In this document: piece after piece, positions 1 through 8,991 of the stretch | Numbering within the stretch: the first letter of the stretch is position 1 | Layout: each line of letters starts with the position of its first letter | NCBI GenBank assembly: GCA_005223375.1 | Contig: RXOD01004475.1 | Location: forward strand, 1 to 21,766 | Length of the DNA stretch: 21,766 bases | Reading direction: 5' to 3' | Source: Amoebophrya sp. AT5.2 | Taxonomy: Eukaryota > Sar > Dinophyceae > Syndiniales > Amoebophryaceae | The notes under the pieces: generated by a model | Database searches by the model: none | What the model saw: only the letters and a program-made list of their open reading frames with translations | Told to the model about the DNA's origin: nothing | Position numbers and translations under genes: made by a program

Positions 1-2835
1 CTTACCACCTGGCCCCACCATATGAACACGTCCTTTTTTCTCCTCGCGAGCGTCCACGCGATCAGCCCCATGGAGTCCACGTGAAAATTCACAAACCCCG
101 CGTCGGCGTCCAGCATCGCCACGTGCGTGAACCGGTATAACTGCGCGTCGGTTAATTTCGCGGCAGCCGCAGCAGGAGTAGCTCCTGGACCCTCGTGGTC
201 TCCTTCCTGCGCGCCCCGCCGCGCTCCCCCTCTCAGCCGTAAGTTCAAGTAGTCGCCGAGCAGCAGGTGCTTCTCCCAGTTGAAATTTTCGCGCTGGAAC
301 TCCTTGCTGCAGGCGGAGGCCGTAGCTTTTTTCTGCGTCGCGCACTGTTTCTTCTGCCAGGCCTGGAGGTGCGACGCCGTAGTCATGGGCCCGTCCTGGG
401 GCGTGAACTCGGTGCGCAGAATCATGCCGTGTCCGAACCGTCGGAAATGCTGCATCGTGGCCGCCAGCATCGTCAGAACCCACGCGGGACGAGTTTCCGC
501 GCCGCCCCAGTCGGGCGCGCCCTCCGGCTGGAGCACGCTTAGAACCGCGGTCGCGCGGACGGAGTTCGCAGCTTTGTGCGGGTTCACGGGCAGCATCAAC
601 GAATCGGACCGCAGCAGCCACTTCGGCTGCTTGCACTGGATGGGCAGTGCCTTCTTCCACGCGCCGGGCCACGGCAGCCGGTTTGGCAGCGGCCCCAGCG
701 AGATGTAGTTTTTCGCGTCTGGAGAGAATGAGCTGGGGGGATCTGTTGAATTCTTGCGCGGCCCTATTGGCAATTCTCCATTCGGCACCCCGGCGGCTGC
801 CACGGAGGAGAAAAAATCCTGCACGTCGAGGAAGGCTGGCAGTTTTGTTCCAGCGCGACCAGAATCGCCCTTCTCTTTGTGGCTCTCGTGGTTCTTGTGG
901 CTCGGTGCTCGGTCGTTCTTGTGGCTCTCGCCAGCGCTGTCGAGCAGAAACGCCATCTTGTCTCCCCGCAGCAGCTGTTTCGCGCCCACTTTCAGGCACT
1001 CTTTATCGTCCGAGCCCATCCGCGCCGGCTTGTGGTGCCCGTGGACGGTTTTTCCGCAGTCGGTCACCCTGCCGCAGCCGTTCGAGGTCTGGTAGTTCCA
1101 CACGCAACGGTCGATTGACGCCGAGCGCACCGCGGACAGCTCCATCCCCGCCTTCCCATACGCCTCCCGCACCGCGGGGAAGTCCAACCGGTACAGCAGC
1201 GTGAGCCAGTAGCCCTGGCCGCACTCCGCCCCGATGAAGTAGTACTGCGACGGCCAGAACCCGGCGTCCGCCCACCCGCCGGTCTTTTCCCCAAAAGTCG
1301 CGCGCTGCGAGAACTCCACCGCCGCCTCGAGCAGCTTTTGTTTTGGTTTGAGCGCGAAGAAGCCGACGTTCACCGGCTCCCCGATGCCGCCCGTCGTGGT
1401 GAGCGTCACGTCCGCACCGTCCACGCAGGTGAAGAGCGGAGAATAGTCCCCCCGCAGCTCCACGTCGTTGTCGTAGTACGCGACCGCGTCGTACTCAGTC
1501 AAGTTGAAGAAAGAATTCAGGGGGGGGGAGTGATCAAAAAAATGCATTGTGAATCGATGAATCGATGATTGATAGGAAACATCTTCATTGATATGAGAGC
1601 GAGTCTGGGATCGATCGATCCATGGGATGCATCGACGGCCATCGATGGACAGCGAAGGCGGAACCCATGTCGATCGATCGGGCATCGGGCGAGGGAAGGC
1701 GATCGATCGGGGCAGTCCTCAGGGGAGATGAGCCATTCCGGAGTACTAGAGGGGGGAAAACAATCAAACTGCTGGAGGCGAGAGGCGAGGGCAGCAGGAA
1801 TCGGCACTAGGAGGGGACGGCTACAGCAGCCACAGCGAGGCCTATATATCGAAGGCATTTTTCGGTGTAAGTGTGGAGGCGAATGAAGTCCTGCTCGCCG
1901 CACCAGCCCTCGTTGCCGCGGTCGAACCGCGAACGGGGGGGCACCGTCCAGGGCACCTGCCTCACCCGCAGTCCCTTGATCTTTTGCAGCGTTTCCAGCA
2001 TGCCGGGTGCGTACTTCGACTGCCGCGCGCGACCCGGATGCACCAGCAACACCACGTCCACATCCGCCCCCGTCTCCGCCGCCACCCGTCTCCGCGCGCG
2101 CTTCACGGAGCTGAGCTGCGACAGAAAGTTCGTGTGCGGCGGCACGTTGCCGAAAAAGCTCAGCACAAACGCGTACTGGCGCTTTCTGCTAGTTCTACCT
2201 GCCAGGCTGCCCTTCGCTTTCACGTCCGCGGCGCACTGGAAGACGTCGAGGCACCCTCCCCGCAGCGAGGTCGGGCGCTCGCCGTTGATGTTTCGCGTGC
2301 CAACGGGTCCGATGCAGCACGCACTGTTCTCGCAAAAAGCGGCCGGCTTCAGCCACCTCTCGTAGCGGTCGAATTCGGCTGGCCTGTTGTAGTCGTCGGA
2401 GTGTTGTTCATCTCGGGGAGTGTTCGTTGTTGGGGATACTGCAACTTGGAGGGAAGGTGCAGCGGTCCGATCGCGAACCGCAACTGCTGTCGACGGAGTC
2501 CGGGTCCGATCACGAATCGAGTCCTTCGTGAGGCCCGACGATAAAGCATCCGAATCCACAGGCGTGGCGGGAGCTGGAACAACTGCGCCGGCTGTCGGAG
2601 AAGAAGCAAAACCCGGAGCTGGACCTGCTGTTCTTGCCGCGTCTGCATTTGAGGAAACATCTCCAGCGTTGTTCGCAGTATTTGCAACAACCCTTTCCTC
2701 CGCTGTGTGGCGCACCAGGTTTTTGTCGAAGATCTGCCGCGCGTCATGGAAGAAGCGGACGAGGAAGACACAGCAGAAGAGCAATCCCCACGGCACGTCA
2801 GATGTAGTCGGACCCGGCGTCATGCTCCGCGACAT
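1..2835 (-). CDS. Membrane-anchored tandem glycosyltransferase (GT8-like plus second GT-A-like domain), intron-split, partial at 3' end
   Basis: Exon 1 runs from the ATG at 2835 to about 1869, and exon 2 from about 1510 to the window edge, open throughout (about 825 codons seen). A second in-frame ATG lies at 2823. Residues 16-29 form a short hydrophobic segment, giving a type II Golgi-style anchor; a low-complexity stem follows. The GT8-like domain begins near YAFVLSFFGNVPPH. It holds FIRLH, then after the intron NLTEYDAVAYYDND with DND at 1464-1472 as the metal/nucleotide-sugar DxD motif, NVGFFALKP, a GGWADAGF segment, and HGHHKP near 1024-1044, which resembles the HxxGxxKPW motif of the glycogenin/galactinol synthase group. 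After a charged SHKN-rich linker, a second domain contains NWEKHLLLGDYL and THVAMLDADAGFVN, with DAD at 102-110. This resembles GT34-type transferases. Donor, acceptor and linkage are unknown. The GT8 call is fairly secure; the second family assignment is tentative. Confidence 0.8.
841..932 (-). repeat. Charged SHKN-type low-complexity repeat in glycosyltransferase linker
   Basis: Copies of a GTGGCTCTCG / GTTCTTGTGG pattern on the plus strand encode repeated Ser-His-Lys-Asn/Glu units (GESHKNDRAPSHKNHESHKEKG region). The repeat sits between the two glycosyltransferase domains and is most likely a flexible linker. Confidence 0.6.
1511..1868 (-). other. Intron in the glycosyltransferase gene, probably with non-canonical ends
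   Basis: The reading frame of exon 1 runs into unrelated codons and a stop after FIRLHT, while the conserved GT8 segment resumes at NLTEYD. Removing about 1511-1868 gives FIRLHTFFNLTEYD, which fits the family spacing between the KLH-type motif and DxD to within one residue. The intron then has no GT-AG ends; CTT occurs at both junctions. An 8-bp inverted repeat (AAAAATGC at 1538-1545, GCATTTTT at 1855-1862) lies near its two ends. The interior is rich in ATCGATCG motifs (1553-1710), and a run of nine G lies at 1520-1528. A GT-AG alternative, 1494-1833, also keeps the frame but leaves a poorly fitting longer spacer. Exact ends are uncertain by several bases. Confidence 0.65.
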
Positions 2836-3491
2836 CCCGCGGCGGGGGGCTCGTCTGGACAGCCTTACTTCAGATGAATCTTATGGTTATGATTTGGTGG
2901 CAGTCTGCCGCGGCTCACAACTGCAAATACAGAAACAGTTACAGATGCTGGGTCGCTATTAAGCTGTGATAATCCGAGGAAAAACTAGTAGTAGAAATGA
3001 CGTGCGCACAGTGTGAGAAGTGTCCTTAGTTTTGATAAGTAAACTCCCCCTCTTCACTCGCTCCCGGGTATGGGTTCAAACACAGTCGTGGGTTTATCCA
3101 TCATGGCCACCAACGGCAGCGGTCTTAATTCCGTCGTGTGTTTTTGTTTCTTGAAACATGCAACATCCATGTGCTTCAAAGAAGAATCTTCAAGGAGGTC
3201 ACTTAGTCTACATCAGCTCGTCATGCACCGAACGATGCACGAACGAGCGTCACATTCGCAGTACGAGAAAACATGTTAGCGATTTTTCATAGTTCATCCA
3301 AAAAGAAGCCGACAAAAATGAATTACGTTTGACGCCACGACATGGGTGAAGCGATACCTGCTGTCTCACGGTCACGCTCACCCGCAAAATAAAAGTTTTC
3401 GACTCAACGTCGCACTCGCGGAGGCGGACGAACCACCAGAGCTCCCAAAGTACAAACCTGTTCAAGAAGGCGAGTCGTGACTAAACCTTCC
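2836..3491. other. Intergenic region between glycosyltransferase gene and small peptide gene
   Basis: No convincing coding frame is seen here; the short open frames lack ATG starts or coding-like composition. It should hold the 5' leader of the glycosyltransferase gene and the 3' untranslated region of the small peptide gene. The only structure I can point to is the hairpin at 3344-3383. No tRNA or snRNA was recognised. Confidence 0.5.
3344..3383. other. Inverted repeat / potential hairpin
   Basis: GGGTGAAGCG (3344-3353) and CGCTCACCC (3375-3383) can pair over 9 bp with one bulged A around a 21-nt loop. It falls downstream of the small peptide gene on the minus strand, so it could lie in its 3' UTR. 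It does not fit the SECIS consensus. It may be chance. Confidence 0.3.
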
Positions 3492-3611
3492 CTAGCACGT
3501 AGAGGCAGAAGAACTCGGCTCTGTGTCTCCCTTCTTGTTCGACGTTTGTCCCGTCTTCTTATCAGCCGCGGCGGGAGCAGCTGCCGCAGCAGCTCCCTTA
3601 TTTTTCGGTTT
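3492..3611 (-). other. In-frame coding-like extension after the TGA of the small peptide
   Basis: Directly after the TGA at 3612-3614 the same frame reads KPKNKGAAAAAAPAAADKK and continues Lys/Ser/Thr-rich to a TAG at 3492-3494 (39 codons). The composition (AAG lysines, GCT/GCG alanines) resembles the peptide upstream. It could reflect TGA readthrough, selenocysteine, an unseen splice event, or simply 3' UTR. I found no convincing SECIS element downstream. Confidence 0.3.
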
Positions 3612-3782
3612 TCAGCCGCCCTTGCAGCACTTGCCCTTGCAGGGCTTAGCCACGGACGCAGGATGCTGCGCCCCACCGGCAGCGCCCTTCTTCTTCAGAA
3701 ACCCCACTTTCTCCTCCACTTCCACCCGCACGCCCGACGCCACCCCGACCATCGCCAAAAAAATCAGCTTCTGGGCCCGCAT
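3612..3782 (-). CDS. Small secreted Cys/Lys/Gly-rich peptide
   Basis: This is a 56-residue peptide starting at the only ATG in its frame after an upstream stop at 3852-3854. Residues 1-17 look like a signal peptide: MRAQK, then the hydrophobic run LIFLAMVGVASG, with likely cleavage near ASG|VR. The mature part carries EVEEKVGFLKKK, a Gly/Ala linker and a terminal cluster KPCKGKCCKGG with three Cys in seven residues. That could bind metal or form disulfides, but no family is recognised. The frame ends in TGA at 3612-3614 and then stays open for 39 more codons (see 3492-3611). It lies between two larger minus-strand genes with about 0.6-1.3 kb of spacing. The signal peptide and start support a real gene; the function is unknown. 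Confidence 0.55.
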   Translation of the reverse strand: MRAQKLIFLAMVGVASGVRVEVEEKVGFLKKKGAAGGAQHPASVAKPCKGKCCKGG

Positions 3783-5054
3783 CTTCTTATGCTCTGGGAC
3801 TGAAACTCGAGGTTCAGACGAGAGATTCGGTTTCTGTAGTAGTAAAACGTATTAATTTTATCAAAGACCTCTTGCTAGTGCGTAATTGAGGAGGTTGTCG
3901 GAAGTCACAACCTGGTGAAAGTCAGTGTATCGCTTCGGGAGATCTGATTTTCGGAGCACCGAAGCGAGAGAGAGTGCAGGGTCGGCGGAAAGCCGAAGAC
4001 AGGAAAAGCGGTCTTGTTCATTCCGACCCGATAGAAGTGTTGAGGTCCAAGCACAGAAGTCGGACTGCAGTTGCAGGTTCTGAAATCAAAACACAGCGCG
4101 CACGACCGATCAAAAATGGGAAGCACGACTGATGAAAACAGAAATGCAGAAGACGTTCGACCGGTATCAGGACTTGGTTCTGGTAGTTGAATGCTGTGTT
4201 ATATCTTTTTCTCCTGGTTGATTTTAACGCTGACGATTCACTCGCACCTCATTTTGAGAACACCTCATGGCCCGAACGGTGGTAGAGAATACATCAACAT
4301 AGCGAGGCTGTTCGTAGTGCCGATAGATTTGTAGAGTGCCGTCTTTATTTTATTTTTTTTGTTCCACGATCGTGGGGATTCTCCACCAGATGGTGGGATT
4401 GTCCGGCGTTCTCAGCTGCTCAACTCGGAAGTGGTGACCTAACAATGGAATAACGCGACGGAGGAGAAAAACCTAAACAGCTAAAAATGATGGAGCACAG
4501 AGGGCATTGGTTCTACTAAGTACTTTAAGGAAAACAAGTAAAGTAAACAGTCGTGGCGTTGAAGCAACGTCGATTGAAGATGCCAACTCGGCTTGGAGTC
4601 CCGCTCGGCCTTCTGTAGAGATTCATCAGATAAACTATCTCGGCCACTCAGTCTGACAGCTAGATAGATATGATAATGTGCTAGGTCTTCTTCAGTAAAT
4701 CCAGCACAACTTCATCAGAATGATCACTGAAAAAGATGCCTGCTGAAGCTGAAGAGAAAGGCTTACTTTCGGTACTGAAGATACTTCGTATCCGGATAAC
4801 GACGAAGCTACGAAGGGAAGGCATCGAAGTGCTTCGATCGTAAAAGAGCTGCGGATGTGTAAAGGTTGAGAGACAATTTGCTGAGTCTTCGTGTAGTTGG
4901 TGTCGTGCACGTGCTGCGACCATCATTAGCGCTCTGCCAACGCTTTTAGCGCGCAATGTTCTGACGCTTGGGCTTATCGGGGTAGATGAGACATTGACAT
5001 CCCCTTCCCCGGCTGTTCTCATGATATATAAATATGCGCCATCCTCCGATCCGA
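3783..5054. other. Intergenic region upstream of the small peptide gene
   Basis: This 1.27-kb stretch has lower GC than the genes around it. It contains a T-rich run at 4343-4360 and a TATA-like ATGATATATAAATAT at 5021-5035 just beyond the stop of the membrane protein gene. An ATG-started minus-strand frame of 113 codons (4681-5022) is present but has no recognisable motif and is not supported as a gene. No RNA gene is recognised. Confidence 0.45.
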
Positions 5055-8000
5055 CTACCCAGGTGGTGCTGGACCCCGCAGCTGCCGTCCCCCTGCCATT
5101 GGGGATGCGTTAGCGGCGCCCTCTGCTGTTTCACTCGCTCCCGTCACGTGCGAACTAGGGGGGGCTCTTGGCACAAGCGCGCGATCCGGCACCACCAGCC
5201 CGCTCGCGCCCAGTAATTTTCCGTCGACTTCGTACTGGTGGTCAGGCAACAGCGGAGCGGCATTTCCTTGCTCCTTTCTGGCAGGTGCGTGCGGGTTCTC
5301 CGGCGGTGGAAGAAATCGCGCTTGGCCTCCATCTACTTCCGACCTCGAGTCATGCAATTGTAGACCCATGACGGCCTGCCACTCCTGCACCAGCGGTGGC
5401 ATCACCTGGGGGTTTCCCTGGAAAGGATCAAAACCGATTGGACTGCAATAATCATGTGGCCCTGGCCCTCCTGGCCCTGGGTCAATACAACTAGCAAAAG
5501 CGTCCAAATTGTTCTTCGGCTGCGGCTGCTGGTCTCGCACGTATATTCGATAATCCGCAGTCCACGTACGAGCGGAACGAGGGGGCGCAAGAGCATCACT
5601 TTCCTCCCCTTCGGCGGGTACTAGAACTCCGCGAGCCGCACGAGCAGGAGCTGCAGCCCGTTGCAGCTCTTGCTGGCCAGCAGAATGCGGACGATCCAGC
5701 TCTGGCGACTGTTCCTGGCCAGCGCCTTTTATTTTTGTCTTCGTTTTTCGTCTCTGCTGGAGCGCCGCCGAGCGGCGGCATTCCAAAATGAGCAGAACCA
5801 AGACGACAGCCAACCCCAACCCAAAAACGGCAATGCCCGTAACGGCCCCAAAGAACCAGCTACGGTAATACCTGTCGTCATCCTGTTTTATTTTACTACT
5901 ACTACTACTACTTCTACTAATACTACTACTACTACTACTACCCCCACTGGCTGGCGGTACTCCATTGGGCCGGTCCCACGGAGGCACGTACTCCTTATCC
6001 CACGGCGTGCGCCGGACAAACTCCGGGTGCCTCTTTGCCCAAGTGTCGAAGTCCTCCCATTTGACCGGCGGAATTTCGTGCAGCTGCTTCTTCGTGTTGT
6101 CCCGCAAAAGGTAAAAGAGGTTGGTGTACTTTTGATTGCTCCCAAGCGCAAGCCGGCTTCCCGACTTTCCCGCAAAAGGCCCGACTGCCGTTGGCATCTC
6201 GCGCTCGATCAAATCCTCGCCCGTAAGTCCGCCGCCTACAAGCGGCCCGTCGTCGGCAAGCACCTTTAGTCGCACATCCAAATTCAGGCGCGCCATGCGG
6301 CTGAGCACCTGGTGGCGTCTGGCCCAGGCAAAGAGACGCACGCAGGCATTCCCTGCGCTAGACTCCATCGCTGCCACCTCGCGCGCCGCCACGTCGGTGG
6401 GAGATACGGGATACGTAAATGGCTTCCCTGCTTCCGCGACAGTTGAAACAATCCATGCCGCGTGCTCGGCAACTGCCTTTGCTTTTGGTGATAAGCTTTG
6501 GCTCTTCGCTGCCTTCTTCAGGTCCTCCACGAGTTCGTTGCGGCGGTCAAGCATTGACCCCACAGGGCTGACCCACGCGTCGGCGTTGCCGTACGCGAAC
6601 GGCAGGAGCGCGCTTTGCAACAGGTGCATTCCTTCTCCAGCGTAGATTTTCAAATCCTCCCGCTGGCGCTCGCCCTCGATTAAGTTCCGCCTCGCGCGAA
6701 ACGTCATCTTCTGCTCAAAGGTCAAGTCTTCGGGGTACAAGGACAATCGGTCCCCAGTGTGCTTCTGCTCGCCATCCAGTTCGTTCAGGCTGACGGCATC
6801 CACCCGCAAGTCAAGAATAGATCGAACCACTTCGCCAATGGTTTCCGCCTCTTGCTCTACGTCTACTTGGGCGGGTTCTACACGATGATACGTAGAAAAA
6901 CTTGGTTTGGCATCCGCCGCAGCGGCCCCACCCTGAACAAGCAGACTGCTGCGTGGGGGTGCTGAGGGGAGATCTATGATATCATCATAAAACTCTGGGG
7001 GAACGGGCGACAGCAGGGCCATGGCAGCCTGCCTCACGGCCTTCGGAGTTGCTTGATGTTTAGCGTGTCCCACGACGTGCGTGAGCACATGCACTCTTTC
7101 TCGCCAGAGCCGCTGACGGTCTCTCCTTCCCTCCTCCCGTTTTTCCGGAGGGTAGTCTCGTAAGCTCTTCTCGCCCATTTGGTCGTTCAAAGGTCCTGCT
7201 TCAGGAGGCGGCTTCATCGCGTTTAAAGTGCGCTGCAACGACGACGCCTTCGCCGAGGAGTGCGCGTCGTTAAAAAGCGCCTCCCATTTCTTCTCCACGT
7301 GCTGCTGAAAATACGGAAGCTCGTAACCGTCTACGGCGCAGGAACGCAGAAGCTGGTACCCGAATCCGAACGTGCGCTCCAAGTCCCGAATCCACTCGAT
7401 GCGCTCCAAGTCCCGAATCCGAACGACGCCCCTCGATGCGCCGCCTGGGGAACTCGAAAAGTCAGCCGAAACACCCCCCGCGTTCCCTTCTTTCGCTTCT
7501 CCAAAATCAAGGAAGAACTTCGCGCCCCTATCTCCCGCCCTTGGTAGGCGGTCCAGGTCGTTCTTCTGTCCTGGAGCGATTTCCAACCGCCACTGCTCTT
7601 CTATTGCGTTTTTCAGATTCGCTTCCAGCGTTGCGTCTGCAATTGCAGGAATCCACGCATCAAGCAGCTTTCTCCTCCTCGCGCGATCCGAGTCGAGGTA
7701 TTCTTTTACCAACGGACGGTAATTCCTCAGCATCCGCTGCAGCCGCGAGGCGGAATGCCGCGGAAGTTCGAATCCCTTCCACAGTAATAGCGGGTTTCGC
7801 CCGGGCGCTAAATTTGTCATTTCTTCCCATTTTATTTTGCCATGCTTCATGGCCTGCGCCTGTGTGGCGACTTCCTCGCTTGGCGCTTCGAATTCGAACA
7901 AATCAGCGCTGCGCGCGCCTTCTCGGATATGAGGATCCGGCTGCTTAGGATGAGTTCCCAGAAAAACGTCGGTCCATTGCCAAGGGGATATCATGCCACT

Positions 8001-8084
8001 GCCGGAAACCCCCAAAAGGTCCTGGCTCGTCCCCCACAACAAGAACGAGGATGCAACGCAGCGAGGTCGCCGCATCCACTGCAT
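5055..8084 (-). CDS. Large single-pass membrane protein of unknown family
   Basis: This is a 1009-residue uninterrupted frame starting at the first ATG after an in-frame TAG at 8121-8123. The N-terminus (RRPRCVASSFLLWGTSQ) is only weakly hydrophobic, so a signal peptide is doubtful. Residues about 30-720 are mixed, charged and Trp-containing, with no family I recognise. They include a 9-residue duplication, IRDLERIEW/IRDLERTFG, near 7373-7420. A poly-Ser block encoded by an ACT microsatellite precedes KIKQDDDRYYRS and one clear membrane span at about residues 743-765 (GAVTGIAVFGLGLAVVLVLL, nt 5857-5787). A basic stop-transfer patch (RRKTKTKIK) and a tail of about 240 residues rich in Pro, Ala and Gly follow. 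This suggests a type I topology with a large outer domain, but orientation is inferred. Coding status is well supported by length and composition; the N-terminus is less certain. Confidence 0.8.
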   Translation of the reverse strand: MQWMRRPRCVASSFLLWGTSQDLLGVSGSGMISPWQWTDVFLGTHPKQPDPHIREGARSADLFEFEAPSEEVATQAQAMKHGKIKWEEMTNLAPGRNPLLLWKGFELPRHSASRLQRMLRNYRPLVKEYLDSDRARRRKLLDAWIPAIADATLEANLKNAIEEQWRLEIAPGQKNDLDRLPRAGDRGAKFFLDFGEAKEGNAGGVSADFSSSPGGASRGVVRIRDLERIEWIRDLERTFGFGYQLLRSCAVDGYELPYFQQHVEKKWEALFNDAHSSAKASSLQRTLNAMKPPPEAGPLNDQMGEKSLRDYPPEKREEGRRDRQRLWRERVHVLTHVVGHAKHQATPKAVRQAAMALLSPVPPEFYDDIIDLPSAPPRSSLLVQGGAAAADAKPSFSTYHRVEPAQVDVEQEAETIGEVVRSILDLRVDAVSLNELDGEQKHTGDRLSLYPEDLTFEQKMTFRARRNLIEGERQREDLKIYAGEGMHLLQSALLPFAYGNADAWVSPVGSMLDRRNELVEDLKKAAKSQSLSPKAKAVAEHAAWIVSTVAEAGKPFTYPVSPTDVAAREVAAMESSAGNACVRLFAWARRHQVLSRMARLNLDVRLKVLADDGPLVGGGLTGEDLIEREMPTAVGPFAGKSGSRLALGSNQKYTNLFYLLRDNTKKQLHEIPPVKWEDFDTWAKRHPEFVRRTPWDKEYVPPWDRPNGVPPASGGSSSSSSISRSSSSSSKIKQDDDRYYRSWFFGAVTGIAVFGLGLAVVLVLLILECRRSAALQQRRKTKTKIKGAGQEQSPELDRPHSAGQQELQRAAAPARAARGVLVPAEGEESDALAPPRSARTWTADYRIYVRDQQPQPKNNLDAFASCIDPGPGGPGPHDYCSPIGFDPFQGNPQVMPPLVQEWQAVMGLQLHDSRSEVDGGQARFLPPPENPHAPARKEQGNAAPLLPDHQYEVDGKLLGASGLVVPDRALVPRAPPSSHVTGASETAEGAANASPMAGGRQLRGPAPPG
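5895..5941 (+). repeat. ACT trinucleotide microsatellite encoding poly-Ser
   Basis: Two runs of ACT are separated by a short interruption. On the minus strand they read AGT codons, giving SSSSSSISRSSSSSS just outside the membrane span of the 1009-residue protein. It is a likely site of length variation. Confidence 0.9.
7373..7420 (-). repeat. 27-bp-period coding direct repeat
   Basis: TGCGCTCCAAGTCCCGAATCC occurs at 7373-7393 and 7400-7420. The period is exactly nine codons and the flanking CGAATCCGAACG is also shared (7361-7372 and 7414-7425). It encodes the IRDLER duplication in the membrane protein and looks like a recent frame-preserving slippage or duplication. Confidence 0.9.
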
Positions 8085-8991
8085 TTTCTTTTTCGAAAAG
8101 TAGTATGGCGAAAATCGAAACTAGAAAGCAACAAGTCCAAAGAAACCTCTCCGATGCTACGCAGGTAGAAAGCAAGAAGCTCGATGTCCAGAAGTGACCG
8201 TGGGCTACAGAAACAAGAAAGTGGTGGGCTTAATCTTAAGCTTGACCCTAAGGCCATGCCGTGTACTATCGAAATCTAGCTGATAGTTAGATATAAGTAC
8301 TTAGCCTGCCTGCGTTGGTGGTGAAATAATCAGGCTCAACATCAATCTGCGCCAACGTCGCGAATCGTCGTCGGCGATCTTCGTCATCGATCCTGCTCGT
8401 CATGATCTCTGAGCCTCGTCATGGTGATTTGGACCGATCAGCGTGAGGATTCATGAGCAGCTTCGCGGTAGCAGCCGGACAGTGACCACGTATGATCTTC
8501 GGGGTCTAAACTTTGGGTCGTAGAAAGCTGCTTGTCGGAGTAAGTATGAAGAAGGGGGTGACTGCATACGCAGACAGTAGTGCACTAATGAAGCTAAGAT
8601 CATCAACATCCGTGGTGGTGGTGTCGCTCGCTGGTCCGGAGATTGCGCCCAAGTGTCGACCAGCGGTGAACGTATTACGCGCGGCGTAGTGAATCAGGTG
8701 CACACCATGACGCGAAAAAGGGAAATTTGAAAATTTTGACCTCCAGCGTTTTTGTGTGCTGTAACCGTGTCGGGTTAATTCCCGCTGTAAGTATTTCATT
8801 TTCATGTTACATACGGATACGACAGCAGTTGATAGAAGCGAAGGCATCTTGTGCGAAAAGATAGTCAAGTGTCGTGACGGACATGCGTGAGGGCGTTCTT
8901 GTTTCATCTTCACTGCTTTTGTTCATAACTGGTCGTACTTACTCACACAGCCAGAGCGATCGACAACCTATGAAGCCCAGGTTTGGGAAGA
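8085..8991. other. Intergenic region between membrane protein gene and PARP gene
   Basis: No supported gene is present. A minus-strand frame at 8506-8913 is open but lacks motifs and has ordinary non-coding composition. Near 8100-8175 a non-ATG frame contains a strongly hydrophobic stretch (FLWTCCFLVSIFAILLF), discussed as a possible alternative N-terminus for the downstream gene. No RNA gene or terminator is recognised. Confidence 0.45.
8121..8134 (-). promoter_or_regulatory. Splice-acceptor-like polypyrimidine-AG upstream of the membrane protein ATG
   Basis: On the minus strand TTGTTGCTTTCTAG ends about 37 nt before the ATG at 8084. This is a good 3' splice site by eye. It could be a trans-splice acceptor for a spliced leader, a cis acceptor joining an upstream exon, or chance. 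The AG also forms the in-frame TAG that bounds the reading frame. Confidence 0.3.

Noticed and set aside
1553..1710. ATCGATCG-rich tract as an origin or regulatory array
   Set aside because: It falls wholly inside the intron and is irregular; intron-internal repeat is the simpler reading.
1871..2962. Plus-strand open frames opposite glycosyltransferase exon 1
   Set aside because: The minus strand carries the conserved motifs; these are shadows.
3060..3490. SECIS element for the in-frame TGA
   Set aside because: ATGA/GTGA cores occur, but none pairs into the needed stem with an AA loop and an opposing GA by eye.
3477..3855. Plus-strand and other minus-strand frames of 90-110 codons over the small peptide gene
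   Set aside because: Arg/Ser/Leu-rich and lacking motifs. The minus-strand frame with a signal peptide explains the region better.
4681..5022. Minus-strand ATG frame of 113 codons
   Set aside because: Composition is that of chance sequence, with no domain, signal or repeat; not enough to call a gene.
5021..5035. TATA-like ATGATATATAAATAT as a promoter
   Set aside because: It lies just after a gene end and 1.2 kb from the next start; AT-rich chance sequence is as likely.
8506..8913. Minus-strand frame of up to 135 codons
   Set aside because: Its outermost start is GTG, it has no motif, and the region is less GC-rich than the genes.
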